Assembly (NCBI RefSeq): GCF_014218725.1
Contig: NZ_JABBJE010000001.1
Span: 969,003 to 1,033,002 of the forward strand
Direction of reading: 5' to 3'
Origin: Brevundimonas huaxiensis
GTDB taxonomy: Bacteria; Pseudomonadota; Alphaproteobacteria; Caulobacterales; Caulobacteraceae
DNA length: 64,000 nucleotides
A model generated the notes under the pieces. It was not told where the DNA came from. It saw nothing but the letters and a program-made list of their open reading frames with translations, and did no database searches. Positions 42,743-50,742 of this stretch are shown here, one piece after another (within the stretch, counting starts at the first letter, position 1; every line of letters starts with the position of its first letter). A program made the translations under genes and the position numbers.

Positions 42743-43570
42743 ATGACAGACGCCGCCCTCTCCCCCGCCCCCGTGAAAGCCAGTCCGTTTAACGAGCTGG
42801 AGGTTCTGTGGGTGCGCCACTGGACCGACAGCCTGTTCAGCTTCGGCGTCAAACGACCCGAGGATTTTCGCTTCCGCTCGGGCGAGTTCGTGATGATCGG
42901 CCTGCCGGGCGAAGCCAAAGACGGTGTACCGGGAAAACCTGTCCTGCGGGCCTATTCCATCGCCAGCCCTTGCTGGGCCGAGGAGCTGGAGTTCTTCTCG
43001 ATCAAGGTCGCCGACGGCCCACTGACCTCGCGCCTGCAAAAGATACAGCCTGGCGACACCGTCCTGATGGGCAAGAAGCCGACCGGCACCCTGGTGCTGG
43101 ACGCCCTGACCGGCGGCGAGCGCCTGTTCCTGATCGGCACCGGCACGGGTCTGGCGCCCTGGCTCAGCGTCGCGCGCGACCCCGAGACCTATTCCCGCTT
43201 CGGCCATGTCTATGTGATCCACACGGTCCGCAGCGTCGCCGACCTCGCCTACCGCGACTTCTTCACCCGCGAGATCCACGACGACCCCCTGATTGGGGAA
43301 GAGGCGCAGGCGCAACTGACCTACTACCCCACCGTCACCCGTGAGGACTTCGAGACGCCCGGCCGCATCACCGACCGCATCAAGTCCGGCGACTTCTTCC
43401 GCGATTTGGGCCTGCCCGAAGGGTTCGACCCCGCCCGCGACCGCGCCATGCTGTGCGGCTCCATGGCCATGATCAAGGAAGCCGGCGAACTGCTGGAGAC
43501 CTATGGCCTGAAGGAAGGCTCCAACGCCGAACCGGCGGACTATGTGCTGGAGCGGGCCTTCGTCGGCTGA
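42743..43570 (+). CDS. fpr: Ferredoxin--NADP reductase, bacterial type
   Basis: 275 residues. FAD motif RAYSIAS at 69-75, NADP motif GTGTGLAPWLSVARDPE, CGSMAMIKE, and the C-terminal AFVG typical of alphaproteobacterial subclass I. Moves electrons between NADPH and ferredoxin or flavodoxin and supports oxidative-stress defence. Divergent from the peptidase gene with 108 nt between, followed 40 nt later by chorismate mutase. Confidence 0.93.
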   Translation: MTDAALSPAPVKASPFNELEVLWVRHWTDSLFSFGVKRPEDFRFRSGEFVMIGLPGEAKDGVPGKPVLRAYSIASPCWAEELEFFSIKVADGPLTSRLQKIQPGDTVLMGKKPTGTLVLDALTGGERLFLIGTGTGLAPWLSVARDPETYSRFGHVYVIHTVRSVADLAYRDFFTREIHDDPLIGEEAQAQLTYYPTVTREDFETPGRITDRIKSGDFFRDLGLPEGFDPARDRAMLCGSMAMIKEAGELLETYGLKEGSNAEPADYVLERAFVG

Positions 43571-43610
43571 CGACTTGGCTTGGGCGGCGCGACCCGCTAA
43601 CCCCACGCCC

Positions 43611-43943
43611 ATGTCAAAGCCTGCACTTGTCGCCGTCGATCCCCGCGTCGATCCGTCCGAATGCCAGTCCATGGCCGAGGTCCGCCAAGGCGTTGACGCC
43701 CTGGACCGCGCTCTGGTCGCCCTGCTGGCCGAGCGCCAGCGCTACATGGACGCCGCCGCCCGCATCAAGCCCGACCGCGACGCCGTCTTCGACCAGGCCC
43801 GGATCGATGACGTGGTCGCCAAGGTTCTGGCCTCGGCCGAGGCCCACAACCTGTCGCCCGACATCGCCGAACCCGTCTGGCGCCTGCTCATCGACCGCTG
43901 CATCGCCCACGAATTCGCCACCTACGACCGGACTCGCAGCTAG
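43611..43943 (+). CDS. Chorismate mutase, AroQ class
   Basis: 110 residues from the ATG at 43611. All-helical AroQ fold. The N-terminal helix has VRQGVDALDRALVALLAERQRYM, matching the R-x3-D-x2-D/L-x3-L pattern, with a later Arg/Asp pair and Glu in the C-terminal helices. Converts chorismate to prephenate. It may be isochorismate-pyruvate-lyase-like, but the length favours chorismate mutase. Confidence 0.82.
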   Translation: MSKPALVAVDPRVDPSECQSMAEVRQGVDALDRALVALLAERQRYMDAAARIKPDRDAVFDQARIDDVVAKVLASAEAHNLSPDIAEPVWRLLIDRCIAHEFATYDRTRS

Positions 43944-44092
43944 GACGGCGCACGCCTGCCATCCTATACGCGAAGAAAGTTCGGCCTAGTTTCAACCGAT
44001 TGGGTCGCAGCAGCGTCATTCACCCCGCCGCTCTTTCAGGGCGCCGTATAATGGGCGGCCGGTCTTTGACATCGCGACGCGCCTCGCCTGCC

Positions 44093-44145
44093 GAAATTGC
44101 ACTTTCTTGTATTTTGCACGCGTTTTCGGAGTGCAGTGCAATTTC
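44093..44145. repeat. Perfect 11-bp inverted repeat in convergent intergenic DNA
   Basis: GAAATTGCACT (44093-44103) and AGTGCAATTTC (44135-44145), 31 nt apart, with further TTGCAC/GTGCA elements between. It lies between the 3' ends of chorismate mutase and the Hpt gene. It may be a terminator, operator or small RNA; no T-run. Confidence 0.6.
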
Positions 44146-44157
44146 ATCCGCTTCGCC

Positions 44158-44511
44158 TCAGCCCTTGAGACCGCGCAGCATCAGTTCGTGCCGATAGGCC
44201 GCGACATCGGCCAGCGCAGCCTCCAGCGCATCGCGCACCCGCTCCACAGCCGGCGCAGCCAGCTTCTGATCCACCGCTTCCGCCTCGGCGCAGATCGCCG
44301 CCAGGTCGCGCGCGCCGATGCCCGCCGCCGCGCCTCGGATCGTGTGGACCCCGTCGCGCCAGCCCTCGACCTTGGGATCCATCATGACGGACCACAGGCC
44401 GGCCTGATTGACGAACAGGCCCAACACCTCCTCGTTGATGGCGTCGTCCCCGCCCGTCATGCCGTTCAGCACACCGAAATCGACTGCGCCCGTCAGATCG
44501 CGCAGCGCCAT
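44158..44511 (-). CDS. Single-domain histidine phosphotransfer (Hpt) protein
   Basis: 117 residues from the ATG at 44511, which shares a base with the stop of the permease gene. The phosphoacceptor is His56 in DGVHTIRGAAAGIGA, the expected HTxxG motif on a four-helix bundle. It relays phosphate between hybrid kinases and regulators. Its partner is not in the near neighbourhood. Confidence 0.82.
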   Translation of the reverse strand: MALRDLTGAVDFGVLNGMTGGDDAINEEVLGLFVNQAGLWSVMMDPKVEGWRDGVHTIRGAAAGIGARDLAAICAEAEAVDQKLAAPAVERVRDALEAALADVAAYRHELMLRGLKG

Positions 44512-45923
44512 CAGGCCGCCGTCTCCTCGCCCTTGGCCAGGCGCGAGTTCCGTGACGACCACAGCAGATAGATCGCCACGCCGACCACGTTCCAGACGAC
44601 AAAGCCGATCTGCGTCACCGGCTTCAGGCTCAAGAAGAAGACCAGGCAGCCGATCACGCTGACCGCGCCAACGACCGGCCATAGCGGCGCCTTGAACACC
44701 CGCTTGCGACCGGGCTCGCGGATGCGCAACACGATCAGGCAAACTCCGACCGAGCAGAAGGCCGCCAGCGTCCCGGCGTTGGCCAGCGACGCCAACTCGT
44801 CCAGCGGCAGCAGCCCCGCCAGGATCGCCACGACGATGGCGGTGAACACGGTCACCACCGCCGGCATGCCTCGGCTCGACACCTTGGCCAGGCGGCGCGG
44901 CAATAGGCCGTCGCGCGCCATGCCCAAGAAGATGCGGCTCTGGCCGAACAGGAAGGCCAGCAGGACGGTCGGAAGCGCGATCACCGCTGCGGCGGCGATC
45001 CACTGGGCTGCCGTCCCCTGCCCCATCTGACGCAGAATCAGGGCCAGAGGCTCGGGGCTGCTGGCGAAGGTCGCGACCGGCCGCGCGCCGATGGCTGCGG
45101 CCGCGACAAGCAGATACAGCGCCGTGCAGATCAGCATCGAGCCGACGATGCCGATGGCCAGGTCACGCTCGGGCTTCTTGGTTTCCTCCGCCGCCGTCGA
45201 GATCGCGTCGAAACCATAGAAGGCGAAGAAAATGATCGCCGCCGCGGCCATCACCCCGGTCTGGACGAAGGGCGCACCGAAGCCGTTGGGCATGAAAGGC
45301 GTGAAATGTTCGGGTTTGAACGCCGGCAGGGCGATGGCGACGAACACCACCAAGGCCGCGATCTTGATTAGGACCAGCACCGCATTCAGCGTCGCGCTCT
45401 CCTTGGTGCCCAGCAGGAGCAGGCCCGTCACCACTCCAATGATGGCCACGGCCGGCAGGTTGATGATTCCCCCGGCATGCGGCCCGGCGACCAGCGCCGT
45501 CGGCAGATCGATCCCCAGCCCGCTCAGGAAACCGACCGCATAGCCGGACCAGCCCACCGCCACGGCGCTGACGACCAGCGAATATTCCAGGATCAGGCTC
45601 CACCCCACGATCCAGGCGATCAACTCGCCCAGCACGGCATAGGAATAGGTGTAGGCGCTGCCCGCCGTCGGCATCATGGTCGACAGCTCGGCATAGGCCA
45701 GGGCCGCGCACGCGCAGACCAGTCCCGCAAGGCCAAAGCTGATCAACACGGCCGGGCCCGCCAGGCCCGCCCCGACCCCGATCAGCGTCAGGATGCCGGT
45801 GCCGACGATGGCCCCAACGCCCAGGGCCAGCAGGTGCGGCCAGCTTAACGTCGGCTTCAGCCGCGGTCCGTCGTGCGGCGCCATCATCGCATCGATCGAT
45901 CGACGCCGGTTCCAGAAGGCCAT
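44511..45923 (-). CDS. APC-family amino acid permease
   Basis: 470 residues from the ATG at 45923 (GGGGAG 8 nt upstream); a GTG three codons earlier sits too close to that site. About 12 membrane helices. The substrate-binding glycine run is GVGAIVGTGILTLIGVGAGLAGPAV. IFFAFYGFDAISTAAEETKKPERDLAIGI is diagnostic of cationic-type transporters (CAT/YfnA group). It probably imports amino acids by proton coupling. Followed by the Hpt gene with one-base overlap. Confidence 0.9.
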   Translation of the reverse strand: MAFWNRRRSIDAMMAPHDGPRLKPTLSWPHLLALGVGAIVGTGILTLIGVGAGLAGPAVLISFGLAGLVCACAALAYAELSTMMPTAGSAYTYSYAVLGELIAWIVGWSLILEYSLVVSAVAVGWSGYAVGFLSGLGIDLPTALVAGPHAGGIINLPAVAIIGVVTGLLLLGTKESATLNAVLVLIKIAALVVFVAIALPAFKPEHFTPFMPNGFGAPFVQTGVMAAAAIIFFAFYGFDAISTAAEETKKPERDLAIGIVGSMLICTALYLLVAAAAIGARPVATFASSPEPLALILRQMGQGTAAQWIAAAAVIALPTVLLAFLFGQSRIFLGMARDGLLPRRLAKVSSRGMPAVVTVFTAIVVAILAGLLPLDELASLANAGTLAAFCSVGVCLIVLRIREPGRKRVFKAPLWPVVGAVSVIGCLVFFLSLKPVTQIGFVVWNVVGVAIYLLWSSRNSRLAKGEETAA

Positions 45924-45999
45924 GCTGTTCACTCCCCGACGCTTGCTGCGGCTGATTCCACGCGGACCATACTCCGCCGCAGAAAGTTTGCGAAAGCGC

Positions 46000-46028
46000 T
46001 TGCCAACCCCCGAACCGCTGGGTAGTAG
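46000..46028 (+). promoter_or_regulatory. Possible promoter of tRNA-Lys
   Basis: TTGCCA (46000-46005), 17-nt spacer, TAGTAG (46023-46028), 52 nt before the tRNA. The -10 box is weak. Confidence 0.3.
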
Positions 46029-46080
46029 GAGCGCCCTTCGGCGATGGCGTTGGCCCCGCCGAAGACACGACGATCGGTGT

Positions 46081-46156
<76 letters not shown>

Positions 46157-46223
46157 TCGTCTTTCCAACCCATTGGAATCGCTAAGAAGGCCCACAGCCA
46201 TTGGCTTTGCGCGCCGCATGGGT

Positions 46224-46244
46224 TATCCAAATGTTATCCAAATT
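46224..46244 (+). repeat. Left integrase arm-type site
   Basis: Two TATCCAAA-type units in tandem over 21 nt. The same block occurs at 56549-56569 with a single mismatch. It ends 11 nt before the integrase ATG, so integrase binding here could also repress its own gene. Confidence 0.75.
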
Positions 46245-46255
46245 CGGGGTAGCTG

Positions 46256-48088
46256 ATGGCGACCAAGAAGGGGCTTGTCCGCCCGCGCCGCAAGGTCGGC
46301 GGCGAGTGGGTTGAGTTGGGCGGCCGAACCGCCAACGTCCGTATGGCCGTCCCCGCCGACGTGCGCGCCATCGTCGCCGCCCTGCCCGTCGATGATCCCC
46401 GCCGGGCGCTCTTTGTCCGCGCCGACGGGAAGCCAAAAACCGAATTGGTGCGGACGACGCGGCGACGCGATCAGGAAGATGCCGAACGGGTCGGCGCGGC
46501 TATCAAGGCGGAATGGAAACGGGCCATCGCGGCCCTCCGCGCTACCGGCAACCCGCAGGACGTTGCGGCCGTCCTCGCCAGGATCGAGGACTGGCGCGAA
46601 CGCGCCATCGCGCGCGCGCAGGGCTATGACGTTGATATAGCCATCCTCGAATTCACGGCGTTCGCAGTTCATCCCACAGACCGCGCTCCCCCGGCGCCTG
46701 GGCTGGATCATGGCGGGCCGGAATGGGCGCGACTGTATTTCAGGGACCGGCCGCAGGTGTCGCGGGATGTTACACCACCGCCTGAGACGTTCCGGCGTAT
46801 CGAGCGCCTTCGGACGGCTGAGACCGGGGATGAAGCGTGGCGGGACGTGCAGGGCTTCGACGAAGCCCTGACACAGGCGGTCGGCGCCATTGACCACCGA
46901 GTCCGATCTGCTGTTCGCCGCGCCTTCGCCCGCGCCATGCGCGAGGTGCTTGAGGCCGAAGAGGTGGAGCGGCGTCTCGCGGCCCGCATCCTCACGATCA
47001 TGTCGGACCACGCGGCCCCGGCGCCGGTGGTGCCGCCCGCGCCGGGGGCATACGAGGTCCGCCACGGCGACAGGACTGTGGGCGAGTTGCTGGACGCCTA
47101 TTTGGCGGCGGCGAAGGCCGCGCGGGGCGAGGCGGCCGTCAAGGAGTCCAAGGCGATCTTTCGGGCTATCAGGGAGTTCCTGGGCGACGAAACGCCGGTG
47201 CGCGCCGTCCGCCGCGACGATGCACGGCGGGTGCATCAAGCGCTCCAGCACGTCCCAGCGAACGCCGTCAAACGGTTCGGGCCGGACGTGACTCTAGCTG
47301 AAGCCATTGAGCGCGCGGACAAGGACGACCTTCCAAGGCTGACCCACAACAGCGTCAAAAATTACATGACCAATGCCGCCATGGTCTGGAATTGGGCGCT
47401 TAAGGAACGCGAGGGCTGGGCGGACCAGAACCCGTTCGAAGGCCTAGCAGGGAAGCCCCAGGACAGCGTGAGGCGGCGCGGTTTCCGAGACGCTGAGTTG
47501 GTCAAGCTGTTCGGCCACTTGTCGCAATATAAGGCGGAAGGTCTTGCGAGGTTTTGGGTCCCCGCCCTCGCGCTCAACGGCTGTCGCTTGTCGGAATTGT
47601 GCCAGCTAAGAACCACCGACGTTAAGGTTCACGGAGACGTTGTCTATCTCGACCTGAGCGAATTCGACGCCGAAGGTCGGCGTGACCATAGCAAGAGCCT
47701 CAAGACGCTCAACAGTGAGCGTTTCGTCCCTGTTCACCCGCTCCTGGTCGAGGCTGGATTTAAGGATTTCGTCGCCCAGCGCAGGAAGGACAAGTCGGAG
47801 CGCCTCTTTCCTGAGATTAAGCCATACAAAGGAGATTGGTCGCACCACTTTTCAAAGTGGTTCGGCACTGTGTTGGACGACGTTGTTTCCGTCGATCCCG
47901 CCATTGTTTTCCACTCATTTCGCCATGGTCTTCGTCAGCGCGGCCGGACTGCTGGGCTATCTCGGGAAATACTCGACGCAATTGGCGGCTGGGCGAAGCG
48001 TTCGACGGGCGAGAAATATGGCCTGGACGAAATCCTCGATCTCCACGATCACCTCGCACGGATCAGCTTCGGCGCGCTCCGGCTGTAG
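46256..48088 (+). CDS. int: Tyrosine-type site-specific integrase
   Basis: 610 residues, longer than the usual 400. A roughly 270-residue N-terminal region precedes the SAM-like core-binding domain (about 275-390). Catalytic residues are Arg near 443 in LNGCRLSELCQL, Lys in SKSLKTLNSERFVPVHP, His-x-x-Arg in FHSFRHGLRQ near 554, a Trp in GGWAKRSTGEKYG in place of the second His, and Tyr near 586. It catalyses integration and excision at the tRNA-Lys. The long N-terminal region probably binds the arm sites at 46224 and 56549. Confidence 0.93.
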   Translation: MATKKGLVRPRRKVGGEWVELGGRTANVRMAVPADVRAIVAALPVDDPRRALFVRADGKPKTELVRTTRRRDQEDAERVGAAIKAEWKRAIAALRATGNPQDVAAVLARIEDWRERAIARAQGYDVDIAILEFTAFAVHPTDRAPPAPGLDHGGPEWARLYFRDRPQVSRDVTPPPETFRRIERLRTAETGDEAWRDVQGFDEALTQAVGAIDHRVRSAVRRAFARAMREVLEAEEVERRLAARILTIMSDHAAPAPVVPPAPGAYEVRHGDRTVGELLDAYLAAAKAARGEAAVKESKAIFRAIREFLGDETPVRAVRRDDARRVHQALQHVPANAVKRFGPDVTLAEAIERADKDDLPRLTHNSVKNYMTNAAMVWNWALKEREGWADQNPFEGLAGKPQDSVRRRGFRDAELVKLFGHLSQYKAEGLARFWVPALALNGCRLSELCQLRTTDVKVHGDVVYLDLSEFDAEGRRDHSKSLKTLNSERFVPVHPLLVEAGFKDFVAQRRKDKSERLFPEIKPYKGDWSHHFSKWFGTVLDDVVSVDPAIVFHSFRHGLRQRGRTAGLSREILDAIGGWAKRSTGEKYGLDEILDLHDHLARISFGALRL

Positions 48089-48090
48089 CT

Positions 48091-48164
48091 GACTCGCCGC
48101 CACTGGCGCACTTAGGGCGCCATCCCAGGGTGCCCGCCCGTAAGCGCATCACTGGCGGCGAGTC
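48091..48164. repeat. 12-bp inverted repeat after the integrase stop
   Basis: GACTCGCCGCCA (48091-48102) and TGGCGGCGAGTC (48153-48164) are perfect complements, 50 nt apart, starting 3 nt after the stop codon. The space between holds further GC-rich complementarity. It could fold into a long stem as RNA. No T-run follows. A second, separate inverted repeat (ACAACGTA/TACGTTGT) lies at 48181-48200. Confidence 0.65.
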
Positions 48165-48178
48165 CTCCTTCGCCAGCG

Positions 48179-48370
48179 CTACAACGTAATGATACGTTGT
48201 AACAGCAATTCGATCCGGCCCCACTTGGCGCCGGGGCGAAAATTGGGAAGGGCACCCCCGCCAAGGGTCCCTCCAGGGCCGAAATTATTCCGCCCCCACC
48301 CCAGGGGCGCCGGTCGCAACAAGAGGGCAATCACCGTCAAGGCGAGGGCGAGTTGAAGGAGCCGGATCAC
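48179..48370 (-). CDS. Possible small membrane protein coupled to the recombinase
   Basis: 63 residues from a GTG that overlaps the recombinase stop (GTGA). A hydrophobic start (LLQLALALTVIALLL) is followed by a Gly/Pro/Asn-rich stretch with GGTLGGGALPN. No family is recognised. The region also contains strong inverted repeats, so it may be non-coding. Low confidence. Confidence 0.3.
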   Translation of the reverse strand: MIRLLQLALALTVIALLLRPAPLGWGRNNFGPGGTLGGGALPNFRPGAKWGRIELLLQRIITL

Positions 48371-48948
48371 GCCGCCGCCGAGTAGCGCTTCACCGTCGCG
48401 GGGGAGATTCCGAAGTGCGCGGCCGTCGCGGTGATGCTGGCGCCGTTCGCCTTCCTCCAGGCCACGACCTGGGCGGCATCCTGGGCCATGGGGCGGCCTA
48501 GGCTTTCCTTGCCCCGGTGGGTCCGGCCGGTGGCGGCGAGGGACTCGCGGGCGGCGGCCCGGCCCGCGTCAGTCCGTTCCTTGATGCGACGGCGCTCCAT
48601 GTCCGCCACCTGGGCGAGCACGGCAAGGATCAACTCGCCCACGCCTCGTCCGATCGGCCCTAGGCCGTGGATTTCGACGGTGACGCCCTTCTCCAGCAGC
48701 GCGCGAACGGTGGTTTGAATATCCAGTGCGTCGCGGCCCAAGCGGTCCACGGCGTAGATGTAGAGGGTATCGCCAGTCCTAATTTTCGTCAGCAGATCGG
48801 CAAAGCCGGGGCGGTCCTTCGCCAGCACGGCTCCGCTCACGCCAATGTCGGAAAATTCCTGATCGAACGCGCCGCCCAAAGCGTGGCGCTGGGCGTCAAT
48901 GGACTGATCGCCGGTGCTCACCCGGTAGTAGGCTATCCGATGGCTCAT
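48367..48948 (-). CDS. Serine recombinase (resolvase/invertase family)
   Basis: 193 residues. Catalytic Ser11 in YYRVSTGDQS. Conserved DRLGRDALDIQTTVRALLEKGV and the E-helix region with ADMERRRIKERTDAG. The C-terminal helix-turn-helix (ATAAHFGISPATVKRYSAA) binds DNA. It may resolve dimers, invert a segment, or regulate. Two copies of CTTATGAGCCA lie at its start codon and promoter. Confidence 0.92.
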   Translation of the reverse strand: MSHRIAYYRVSTGDQSIDAQRHALGGAFDQEFSDIGVSGAVLAKDRPGFADLLTKIRTGDTLYIYAVDRLGRDALDIQTTVRALLEKGVTVEIHGLGPIGRGVGELILAVLAQVADMERRRIKERTDAGRAAARESLAATGRTHRGKESLGRPMAQDAAQVVAWRKANGASITATAAHFGISPATVKRYSAAA

Positions 48949-48990
48949 AAGTTACCCTCCGCTACATTTGGGCCGTAAGTGGCTCATAAG
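48941..48990 (-). repeat. Direct repeats at the recombinase promoter
   Basis: TGGCTCATAAG occurs at 48941-48951, overlapping the start codon, and again at 48980-48990, overlapping the -10 box. They are likely recombinase binding sites, giving autoregulation or a res-like site. Confidence 0.55.
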
Positions 48991-49198
48991 GGCGGCTCAT
49001 TTTGGAGTCAACAGTATCTTTTGCGCCTAGCTATCAACTTACAACTTTTGGACCTGCGCACTCCGGGCTTGCGCTCCAAGGCGACTCGCAACACGTTCCA
49101 CACAATCTTAACGTTTCCGCCTTGCTGCCCGACGGCGAATCAGCACACAGTCCCGCTTGCCTCAGGATGAGTTCGCTGGACTTGAGGGGGATTGGTTA
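48949..49198 (+). other. Structured leader upstream of the reverse transcriptase, possible ncRNA
   Basis: 250 nt without a good gene between the divergent recombinase and the RT unit. A clear hairpin spans 49048-49079: TTGGA and GCGCA pair with TGCGC and TCCAA, with a CCT bulge and a 9-nt loop. Some antiviral RT systems (for example DRT2 and DRT9) encode a template ncRNA immediately upstream of the RT gene, so this is the expected place for one. The ncRNA is inferred, not shown. Confidence 0.35.
48983..49011 (-). promoter_or_regulatory. Promoter of the serine recombinase
   Basis: On the minus strand TTGACT (49011-49006), 17 nt, TATGAG (48988-48983). The predicted start of transcription is about 28 nt before the ATG. 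The -10 box lies inside the repeat CTTATGAGCCA. Confidence 0.55.
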
Positions 49199-49285
49199 AT
49201 GGACGCAAGAACGATGTTCGCGAATGCGACGATCAGCTTGCACCAGATCGCAGAGTGCCCAATGGGCATGATGAGGTCTCCATGA
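49199..49285 (+). CDS. 28-residue leader ORF coupled to the reverse transcriptase
   Basis: Starts at an ATG with GAGGGGG about 8 nt upstream, the best ribosome site in the region. It encodes MDARTMFANATISLHQIAEC followed by eight more residues. Its TGA overlaps the RT ATG as ATGA. No family is recognised. It could be a leader peptide that controls RT translation, or a small partner protein. Confidence 0.5.
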   Translation: MDARTMFANATISLHQIAECPMGMMRSP

Positions 49286-50697
49286 CCGGCCGTACGATTG
49301 TACGCCAAGATGTTAACACCGTGGCCGGTGAAAGCCGGAACATCATCGTAACAGCAGCCGGGGGGCGCGACGGGTTGAACGGCACCCACCCCCGGCGCGT
49401 AACGACGAAGCCTCTAAAGGCTAGGCGCTATCCTCATTTCGACGATCCGCTAGACGATAACGCCCTGGGCACCTTTGAACGCTCTGAAGCGGAAGTCGCA
49501 GCGCACCCTTTCTTTCCCCTTCTTGCCTATCAAAAGACGAGACGGACCGTAGATTTCTCCGTTTTCCCGCCGGAAGTGAAAACGAAACCGCGCGACATCA
49601 AGTATGCCGCTCATGCCGATGCCGCGCTGTATGGCATTTACGCGCGAAAGCTTGCCGTACCCTATGAAGATGCCCTTCGGCATCGTGGCATTTCGGATAG
49701 CGTTTTGGCTTACCGAAGCGGCGTCGGATACAACGTCCCGTTCGCGGGTGCGCTGTTCGACGAAATCCGGCAGTGCGGTGGTGGCACAGTCATCTGCGTG
49801 GACGTGTCCAAGTTTTTCGACCGGCTGCGGCATGATTTATTGAAAGCCCGCCTTGGCGACATCATCGGCAGTTCACGTCTGCCGCCGGATTGGCACGCGG
49901 TTTACCGCCGAATGACGGCGTTCGATTCCGTAGAGATCGAAGCACTAAAGGCGAAGCTTGGGCGACTTGGTGGCGGTCGCATCTGCGACATCGACGCCTT
50001 TCGCCGCGATGTCCGGCCGATCATCAAGCGGAACCCTAATCCGTACGGGATTCCTCAGGGGACGCCGTTGTCTGGGGGATTCGCCAATCTCTACATGATC
50101 GACGTTGACCAGTTTATGCACACGTGGGTGTCGGGGCGGGGCGGTTCCTACCGTCGCTACAGTGACGACATCGCAATACGGATGCCCAGTCCGGTTGCGG
50201 CGAGCGCGGCGATAGACATTCTGCAAGAACAACTGACCAGCGTTGGCCTGGAGATGAACGACGACAAAACCTGTGTATCTACCTTCGTTCAAAAAGACGG
50301 CCAATTGGTCTGTGTTGGCAGCCCTCTCCAGTACCTCGGCTTCACCTTCGACGGGTCTAAGACATTGATCCGTTCCGAGAGCATGAGGGTGTTCTACGCG
50401 CGGATGAAGTCGAACATCAGACGGTATGTGCGGGCTGCGGCTCGTGACAAAATTCCTGTCACTCAACTTCGGAGGCGTGTTCTGATCGGGCGTTTTACCC
50501 ACTGGGGCGATGCGTGGAACTTCGTCCAGTACGCCTACAGAGCGTCGAGAGAGTTAGGCGCGCCGGAGATTAAACGTCAGTTGCGCAATCACGTGCCGGT
50601 TTTCGAGGAACACTGGAAGGCTATGACGCAGCGCTACTATAAGGGAGCGCTGCCGCCTGCCCCTGCCGGGCCTAGCCGCGCCGATCTGAAATCCTGA
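49282..50697 (+). CDS. Reverse transcriptase, defence/unknown-group type
   Basis: 471 residues from the ATG at 49282 (GAGG 5 nt upstream, overlap with the leader ORF). An in-frame TTG at 49192 is possible but badly placed. RT motifs: A, VDVSKFFD with Asp174 and Asp180; B, GIPQGTPLSGGFANLYM (256-272); C, RYSDDIAI with Asp295 and Asp296; D, Lys329 in NDDKTC; E, LQYLGFTF. No maturase, HNH or X-domain and no retron-like N-terminus, so it is not a group II intron enzyme. The conserved pre-RT part (YPHFDDPL, GISDSVLAYRS) suits abortive-infection/DRT-like RTs. The subtype cannot be fixed by eye. It is convergent with the DUF4917 gene. Confidence 0.85.
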   Translation: MTGRTIVRQDVNTVAGESRNIIVTAAGGRDGLNGTHPRRVTTKPLKARRYPHFDDPLDDNALGTFERSEAEVAAHPFFPLLAYQKTRRTVDFSVFPPEVKTKPRDIKYAAHADAALYGIYARKLAVPYEDALRHRGISDSVLAYRSGVGYNVPFAGALFDEIRQCGGGTVICVDVSKFFDRLRHDLLKARLGDIIGSSRLPPDWHAVYRRMTAFDSVEIEALKAKLGRLGGGRICDIDAFRRDVRPIIKRNPNPYGIPQGTPLSGGFANLYMIDVDQFMHTWVSGRGGSYRRYSDDIAIRMPSPVAASAAIDILQEQLTSVGLEMNDDKTCVSTFVQKDGQLVCVGSPLQYLGFTFDGSKTLIRSESMRVFYARMKSNIRRYVRAAARDKIPVTQLRRRVLIGRFTHWGDAWNFVQYAYRASRELGAPEIKRQLRNHVPVFEEHWKAMTQRYYKGALPPAPAGPSRADLKS

Positions 50698-50742
50698 GAT
50701 TTCCGAACAGCCGAACAGGTACTGATCGATACGCTCCGCCCC

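Noticed and set aside
49192..49281. TTG at 49192 as the reverse transcriptase start
   Set aside because: The ribosome site GAGGGGG is too close to it and correctly spaced for the ATG at 49199 in another frame; the ATG at 49282 has its own GAGG and an overlap with that small ORF.
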